NCBI RefSeq assembly: GCF_011761355.1
Contig: NZ_JAASRW010000010.1
Location: forward strand, 1 to 64,000
DNA length: 64,000 nt
DNA from: Paenibacillus lupini
Lineage (GTDB): Bacteria > Bacillota > Bacilli > Paenibacillales > Paenibacillaceae
Direction of reading: 5' to 3'
Both the position numbers and the translations under genes were made by a program. A model generated the notes under the pieces. It ran no database searches and was not told where the DNA came from. It saw only the letters and a program-made list of their open reading frames with translations. Shown one piece after another: positions 59,584 to 64,000 of the stretch; position 1 is the stretch's first letter; each line of letters opens with the position of its first letter.

Positions 59584-60522
59584 ATGGCAAGTGAGAAGGT
59601 CAGCTACTCAAATCCCTGGATTGTAAATCGCGCAGATCCCTATGTGCTTAAGCACACGGATGGATTCTACTATTTCACAGCTTCCGTACCTGAGTATGAC
59701 CGAATTGTTTTGCGGAAGGCAGCTACGCTTGAAGGGCTTGTTGAGGCGGAGGAAGCAGTGATCTGGCGTAAGCATGAAGTCGGAGAGATGGGAAACCATA
59801 TCTGGGCGCCGGAGATTCATCACATCGGTGGCAAATGGTATATCTATTTCGCGGCGGGGACGGCTGAGGATCAATGGGCGATTCGGCCTTATGTTCTGGA
59901 GTGTGCTGATGAAGATCCGATATCAGGCACGTGGGTTGAAAAAGGCAAAATCGCACTCGACTTCGAGAGCTTCTCGCTTGATGCTACGACTTTCAATCAT
60001 CGTGGGGAGCAGTATCTGATCTGGGCACAATATAAAGAATCAGACAGCAATTTATACATAGCCAAACTGGTCAACCCATGGACGATTGCCGGTCCTCAAG
60101 TTCTGATAGCAACGCCTCAATATGATTGGGAGATTCAGGGTCATCGGGTAAATGAAGGGCCAGCTGTATTGATGCGTAATGGCCGGATTTTTGTTGCTTT
60201 TTCAGCAAGTGCGACCGATCACCGGTATTGTAAGGGTTTGCTGGAAGCTGCTGCTGATGCTGACTTGCTTGATCCGAATTCGTGGACAAAGCATCCTCAG
60301 CCTGTATTTGAGACTAATGAGGAGACCTCTAACTATGGTCCAGGACATAACTGCTTTACGGTGAGTGAAGATGGCTCTACCGACCTGATCGTCTATCACG
60401 CCCGTCCTTATAAAGAACTTATAGGAAGTGCTCTGTCGGATCCAAACCGTCATGCTCGTGTGCAAGCATTCACATGGAATGAAGATGGAACGCCTTATTT
60501 TGGGACTCCGGGAAAAGTATAA
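59584..60522 (+). CDS. GH43 exo-alpha-L-arabinofuranosidase (subfamily 26-like), intracellular
   Basis: About 312 residues, no signal peptide. All three GH43 catalytic carboxylates are visible: Asp18 in N-R-A-D-P-Y, Asp133 in S-L-D-A-T-T-F and Glu191 in V-N-E-G-P-A-V. The blocks F-T-A-S-V-P-E-Y-D-R-I and S-A-S-A-T-D-H-R-Y-C closely resemble exo-alpha-1,5-L-arabinofuranosidases such as the Streptomyces avermitilis GH43 enzyme. ATG 59584 follows GTGGGGGC; ATG 59554 is in frame. It would shorten imported linear arabino-oligosaccharides. Single gene with a terminator behind it. Confidence 0.87.
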   Translation: MASEKVSYSNPWIVNRADPYVLKHTDGFYYFTASVPEYDRIVLRKAATLEGLVEAEEAVIWRKHEVGEMGNHIWAPEIHHIGGKWYIYFAAGTAEDQWAIRPYVLECADEDPISGTWVEKGKIALDFESFSLDATTFNHRGEQYLIWAQYKESDSNLYIAKLVNPWTIAGPQVLIATPQYDWEIQGHRVNEGPAVLMRNGRIFVAFSASATDHRYCKGLLEAAADADLLDPNSWTKHPQPVFETNEETSNYGPGHNCFTVSEDGSTDLIVYHARPYKELIGSALSDPNRHARVQAFTWNEDGTPYFGTPGKV

Positions 60523-60530
60523 TACTATTA

Positions 60531-60577
60531 AAAAGCGGACTATACTATCGTTGCAGCTAGTTAGTCCGCTGTTCTTT
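60531..60577 (+). terminator. Probable terminator after the GH43 gene
   Basis: AGCGGACTA pairs with TAGTCCGCT over a long loop (about 19 bases); the tail GTTCTTTC is a weak T run. Confidence 0.5.
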
Positions 60578-60732
60578 CTGATATTGCAGATAACTAAGAT
60601 TGTCAAAAAGATAGCTTAGACGTATTATTTAAAATGGAGCTACGGATGAAACCTCCCATAGGAGATACCCTACTACCCCGGTACTCCCATCCGATGCTAA
60701 TCACAAATTCCCCGATTAAAGGAGACCTCTCT

Positions 60733-61176
60733 ATGTCCACACGTCTATTTCCTCATGTTTACCATGAAGCCATCTCGGCAACCCAGCATTTTGTTGAAGC
60801 CTCTAATGATTTTCTTCGCTATTGGATCCATGATTTTCGGTATGATATTACTTCTTTCTTCTCCCTTGCTTCAGCAATTCGAACCCTACCTTATATTATT
60901 AATAACAGCTTCTATGCTCAAATATCGGACGGAAAGAAGGAGGAGGTTGATTCTCATCAAGAGGAAGTTGAAAATGTTATGTTTGAGATTGAAGAGCAAA
61001 TGGTGAGAGTCTCGTTCAGCCTCCCAATTGTTGACCGAAGATGGGAATATGAATTGGAACGAATGTGGCGTTTATTTGATCGCGTTTATAATGAGCTCCG
61101 CAATGTCCTTGGAGGGTTCCGTCGTTATCCGTTTGATCTTGACGAGAAATTAGTTTGGAGAGCTACCAGCGATTAA
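60733..61176 (+). CDS. Uncharacterised protein
   Basis: About 147 residues from ATG 60733, seven bases after AAAGGAGA. The frame extends back to 60634 without a ribosome site. No signal peptide or clear membrane span; the content is aromatic and mostly helical (F-L-R-Y-W-I-H-D-F-R-Y-D-I near residue 27; E-L-E-R-M-W-R-L-F-D-R-V-Y-N-E-L near 105), with an acidic stretch at about 68-90. I recognise no family. Confidence 0.6.
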   Translation: MSTRLFPHVYHEAISATQHFVEASNDFLRYWIHDFRYDITSFFSLASAIRTLPYIINNSFYAQISDGKKEEVDSHQEEVENVMFEIEEQMVRVSFSLPIVDRRWEYELERMWRLFDRVYNELRNVLGGFRRYPFDLDEKLVWRATSD

Positions 61177-61183
61177 AATGAAT

Positions 61184-61214
61184 AAATCCCCCTGCTGCAA
61201 GCACAGGGGGATTT
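61184..61214. terminator. Bidirectional terminator
   Basis: AAATCCCCCTG pairs with CAGGGGGATTT between two convergent genes; weak T runs occur on both strands. Confidence 0.7.
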
Positions 61215-61223
61215 ATATGGTAT

Positions 61224-61658
61224 TTAGCCTTTATAATCGATATTAATGTCGTATGTATTCATCTCTAAGGAGATCTCGTTTCTAGTCTCGAAGTTAATGC
61301 TTTTCAGCCATGTTGTATCGAATTTATCAATCGTCTCATTCCTAAGCGTTTCATACTTTTTCTTCGCTTTATCGATTTCCTTGGCCAGTACATACAAATA
61401 AACAAAGCTGACAATGAATACGGCGATCAGGAAGATGAGGAAGGAACTATTCATGATACCTTCAAACAGGCTGGCGAAGCTGCCGTTACTCGTGCCAATA
61501 AATTTATAGTAGGCAACGGCAAATAGTAAAAAACAAAATAAGCAAAGTAATGCACATGCAGCAGCTCTTGATTTGTTAGTATCGAGTTTTTTCTTACGAT
61601 CAATTAACTTATCGAATGTTATCTTCGCATCGCTCGGAACCTGTTCACGCCAAGCCAT
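61224..61658 (-). CDS. Uncharacterised two-span membrane protein (possibly DUF2663/YpbF-like)
   Basis: 144 residues with a GGGAGAGGG ribosome site. A charged N-terminal helix (F-D-K-L-I-D-R-K-K-K-L-D) precedes two membrane segments (about 35-53 and 73-95), and a charged coiled-coil stretch (K-E-I-D-K-A-K-K-K-Y-E-T-L) follows. Size and layout resemble DUF2663 proteins, of unknown function, but this is not secure. Confidence 0.6.
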   Translation of the reverse strand: MAWREQVPSDAKITFDKLIDRKKKLDTNKSRAAACALLCLFCFLLFAVAYYKFIGTSNGSFASLFEGIMNSSFLIFLIAVFIVSFVYLYVLAKEIDKAKKKYETLRNETIDKFDTTWLKSINFETRNEISLEMNTYDINIDYKG

Positions 61659-61775
61659 GTCAGCCCTCTCCCTTCACTTACCTGTCCAATACATGTTATG
61701 CCTGTACGCATAAAGCAATGTCTATCCGCACACAACTAATAAGAAAAAGTTGGATGCTGGAAGGGGCAGTTCGTG

Positions 61776-62009
61776 ATGATCGTACCAATCAAAGTAAAAG
61801 ACGTGAAAGATATTGAACAAATCAACCATATCGTATCGAGATATGACTTTGATATTTGGATTCATGGCAAAAGCGGAATGGCTGATGCGAAGTCAATTCT
61901 CGGTTTGTTCGTGCTTAAGCTGAGTGAACCGTTGACACTTGTTGTGCCGGATGATGTGAACTACAAAAAGCTTTTCAAAGAATTGGAGCCATTTCTCGTA
62001 ATTGGCTAA
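61776..62009 (+). CDS. HPr-like protein lacking the phosphocarrier histidine
   Basis: 77 residues (or 78 from GTG 61773; GGAAGGGG precedes both). The segment S-R-Y-D-F-D-I-W-I-H-G-K-S-G-M-A-D-A-K-S-I and then L-G-L aligns with the second half of HPr, including the regulatory Ser (position 40 here, Ser46 in HPr). The N-terminal active loop with H-A-R-P-A is absent; that part reads K-D-V-K-D-I-E-Q-I. It cannot carry PTS phosphate on His15 but keeps the Ser that HPr kinase modifies in HPr and Crh. Role unknown; a CcpA co-factor role is possible by analogy with Crh. Confidence 0.75.
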   Translation: MIVPIKVKDVKDIEQINHIVSRYDFDIWIHGKSGMADAKSILGLFVLKLSEPLTLVVPDDVNYKKLFKELEPFLVIG

Positions 62010-62181
62010 TTTCTTGTACCCGAATACATTTTGGCAAAGCAGCATCTTTCCGCCAACAATTTAATACAACCCCATAAAGTTTTGTTTTACCCCCGTGCAA
62101 TCCAAAATAGAGTCGTTTAGTATGGAGGTAGGCTAACATAACAAGACAGGTTATGATTTGTATAATGGGGATGGTGAGTGG

Positions 62182-63813
62182 ATGCTGCGAGCTTTAATTG
62201 TGGATGATGAATTCGAGATCCGCGAAGGTTTACGTAACCGCTTTCCTTGGGCTTCTTTTGGCATTGATGAGGTACTGGTTGCTGATGACGGCGATACTGC
62301 ACTTATGCTTGCGCAGGATGTACGTCCGGATTTAATTGTAACGGATATTAAGATGAACCGGATGTCCGGGCTTGAGTTTCTAAGTGCCTTGCAGCAGCTC
62401 ATGGATTATCATCCGGAGGCGATTGTAGTAAGTGGATACGATGATTTCGAACTCGTGAAGCAGGCAATGAAGACCGGTGCCCTCGATTATATTCTTAAAC
62501 CAATCAATATCAGTGAACTGGAGCAAATGATACGCAAAGCGCTTGATAATATTAAAAGGAAACAGCTTGAACAGCATAATGAGCAGATGCTGATGAATCA
62601 GGTCAAATTCGCAATTCCCAAGATGCGCGAAGAGCTGCTTCGGGAAATGGTAGAGCAGGAGCATGATCCCTATAAGGAAACAAGAAGGCGCCACCGGTTG
62701 ACGACCTTGAATCTGGAGTGGATGATCAGTCAGCACATGACGCTGATGGTTATTGAAGCCGATGATTTGAAGGCAATTGAGAACCGCCGGGCTCAGGAAA
62801 AGGACCTCATTCTGTTTGGTATCGGCAATGTGGTGAACCAGACATTAGAGGAGGATTATCCTTATCCGTACGCTTTATATATGGATAGCGGGAACCGTTG
62901 GGTCATTCTACTCAGCTGCATGCGTTCGGATCAATTGGAGCTGACGAGCGGCATCGCGTATTTGTGCATTAAGCGCATCAATGATTTTGTCAAAGTGAAA
63001 GCGAGCGCGGGACTACGGACGAATCCAGGTACCTTCGAGCAATTGCATGATATGTATACCGAGGCGCTTGCTGTGCTGGAGCAAAAGGCGGTGTATGGCG
63101 GCAATCGGGTATTTACGCTGCAAGGAGGCTTTGAAGAGGGAGACAACGCTGATCTAACGCTTGCGGAGCCGGAAGAAGTACTGGATCTGGTCAAATTTGG
63201 TTCAGATGAAGATATTTCAGCGGCCTTGGACCGGTTCGAGTTAATGGTTCAGGCGTGGCAGCTCACACAGCTGCGGGATATTCAGCAGAACATCTTCGAG
63301 TGGCTGTTTGAGATTTTCAAGAAAGCATCCGCTGCTGGCGTTCCTAATAAAAAGTGGATCAGTAATCCAATCGCGTTATGGGAGCAGCTTGAACGATATG
63401 ATACGCTTCAATCGCTTAGGGAGCAGGCAGAAAAATGCCTGAAGGATATTGCGGCTGATTTCCGCAGTCTCTCGTCTACACCAAGCCAGATTATATGCGA
63501 AGCCGAAAAAATTTTGCAGCGTGATTACGCGGAAAGCCTCACGCTGCAAAGTGTAGCAAATGCGGTTCATGTCACGCCAGTATGGCTAAGCAAACTGTTT
63601 AAGAAAGACAAAAGGCAGACCTTCCTCGAATATTTGACGGATATCCGGATCGAGAAAGCGAAAGAAATGCTTGGTGATATCCAGTTCAAGGTATATCAAA
63701 TCTCATTCCAGGTCGGCTATAAGGACCCTGTCCATTTCTCAAAGCTGTTCAAGAAGCAGGTTGGCTGTACGCCAAAAGAATACCGTAGACAACGGGGCAT
63801 TATGGAAGAGTAA
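62182..63813 (+). CDS. YesN-type response regulator without adjacent kinase
   Basis: About 543 residues from ATG 62182 (GGGGATGG upstream; a longer frame begins at TTG 62158). Receiver domain with V-D-D-E-F, phospho-Asp in L-I-V-T-D-I-K-M-N-R, and Y-I-L-K-P; a long central region; AraC HTH at about 440-540 (L-Q-S-V-A-N-A-V-H-V-T-P-V-W-L-S-K; V-Y-Q-I-S-F-Q-V-G-Y). The neighbours are an HPr-like gene and a convergent gene, so no YesM partner is next to it in the window. Terminator follows. Confidence 0.9.
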   Translation: MLRALIVDDEFEIREGLRNRFPWASFGIDEVLVADDGDTALMLAQDVRPDLIVTDIKMNRMSGLEFLSALQQLMDYHPEAIVVSGYDDFELVKQAMKTGALDYILKPINISELEQMIRKALDNIKRKQLEQHNEQMLMNQVKFAIPKMREELLREMVEQEHDPYKETRRRHRLTTLNLEWMISQHMTLMVIEADDLKAIENRRAQEKDLILFGIGNVVNQTLEEDYPYPYALYMDSGNRWVILLSCMRSDQLELTSGIAYLCIKRINDFVKVKASAGLRTNPGTFEQLHDMYTEALAVLEQKAVYGGNRVFTLQGGFEEGDNADLTLAEPEEVLDLVKFGSDEDISAALDRFELMVQAWQLTQLRDIQQNIFEWLFEIFKKASAAGVPNKKWISNPIALWEQLERYDTLQSLREQAEKCLKDIAADFRSLSSTPSQIICEAEKILQRDYAESLTLQSVANAVHVTPVWLSKLFKKDKRQTFLEYLTDIRIEKAKEMLGDIQFKVYQISFQVGYKDPVHFSKLFKKQVGCTPKEYRRQRGIMEE

Positions 63814-63821
63814 GGTATAAA

Positions 63822-63869
63822 AGGGCAGTATCCAAGGTGAATAGCTTTACCTTTGGAACTGCCTTTTTT
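63822..63869 (+). terminator. Terminator after the orphan YesN gene
   Basis: AAGGCAGT-like stem GGGCAGT-TCCAA-GGT pairs with ACC-TTGGA-ACTGCC and ends in a six-T run; its minus-strand side also ends in TTTTA, so it may serve the convergent gene. Confidence 0.8.
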
Positions 63870-63877
63870 GTTGCTTA

Positions 63878-64000
63878 TTATAAAGATTTGATACCAATCG
63901 TTACGATTTTGAAGCCATCTACTGGAAGACTGCTGCCCACAGTTTCATCACTAGCGTCTTCCAATATGGTGCTCTCATAACTCGCTGCTGCGGATTTTGG
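63878..64000 (-). CDS. C-terminal end of a minus-strand gene, cut by the window edge
   Basis: 40 codons ending at the TAA complementary to 63878-63880. The tail includes Y-E-S-T-I-L-E-D-A-S-D-E-T-V, then L-P-V-D-G-F-K-I-V-T-I-G-I-K. Such a strand-rich end would suit the C-terminal beta domain of a glycosidase, but that is a guess. The rest lies outside the window. Confidence 0.45.
   Translation of the reverse strand, partial: PKSAAASYESTILEDASDETVGSSLPVDGFKIVTIGIKSL

Overview
The window looks like chromosome of a spore-forming, saprophytic Firmicute, most probably Paenibacillus or a close relative. The support is a trnD-like run of tRNA genes, a GerA-type spore germinant receptor, an SspI spore protein, a Lia-type envelope stress operon, strong AGGAGG ribosome sites, and many YesM/YesN two-component systems paired with LplB/LplC-type sugar transporters that lack their own ATPase. 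Genus assignment is inference; no rRNA lies inside the window.

Layout. 1-1.6 kb: fifteen tRNA genes on the + strand, closed by two terminators. 1.6-5.7 kb: germinant receptor operon A-C-D-B. 5.9-9.9 kb: envelope stress operon (LiaI-like, PspA/LiaH, PspC, PspA/LiaH, LiaS, LiaR). 9.9-11.9 kb: two uncharacterised minus-strand genes and a YwmB-like gene. 12.0-15.9 kb: zwf, a KynB-like cyclase and prfC. 16.1-20.1 kb: a LacI regulator that appears to start at ATT, followed by two Gfo/Idh/MocA oxidoreductases around a ThuA-like gene. 20.2-23.3 kb: solitary phnM-like gene, sspI, ktrC-like gene, trmH-like gene. 23.4-28.0 kb: an AT-richer accessory stretch with a truncated XRE fragment, a MarR regulator with three matching palindromes, an NtaA-type flavin monooxygenase, a decayed nitroreductase, an MFS drug exporter and an F420-type NADP oxidoreductase.

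28.3-40.1 kb is visibly more GC-rich and holds an AraC regulator, a YesM/YesN pair, an ABC importer (binding protein and two permeases), a GH51 arabinofuranosidase and a GH2 enzyme. 40.2-47.3 kb continues with an AraC regulator, a GH127 beta-L-arabinofuranosidase, a glucan phosphorylase and a secreted GH43 resembling exo-beta-1,3-galactanases. 47.5-56.2 kb holds a second YesN/YesM pair whose kinase gene overlaps a solute-binding lipoprotein gene. After a terminator come two permeases and a second, closely similar binding protein. 56.4-64.0 kb has a 41-residue membrane peptide, a MocR regulator, a YajO-like aldo/keto reductase with a MerR-type promoter, a GH43 exo-arabinofuranosidase, three poorly known genes, an HPr-like protein without the phosphorylatable histidine, an orphan YesN regulator and the tail of a minus-strand gene.

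Together 28-63 kb reads as a plant cell-wall glycan utilisation region centred on arabinose-containing polymers. One secreted enzyme trims the polymer, importers bring in oligosaccharides, and GH51, GH127, GH43 and GH2 enzymes finish the job inside the cell. The most interesting candidate is the binding protein coupled to its kinase: the order suggests a three-component sensor (binding protein, YesM kinase, YesN regulator) controlling the adjacent transporter, which carries a paralogous binding protein. That role is inferred from gene order.
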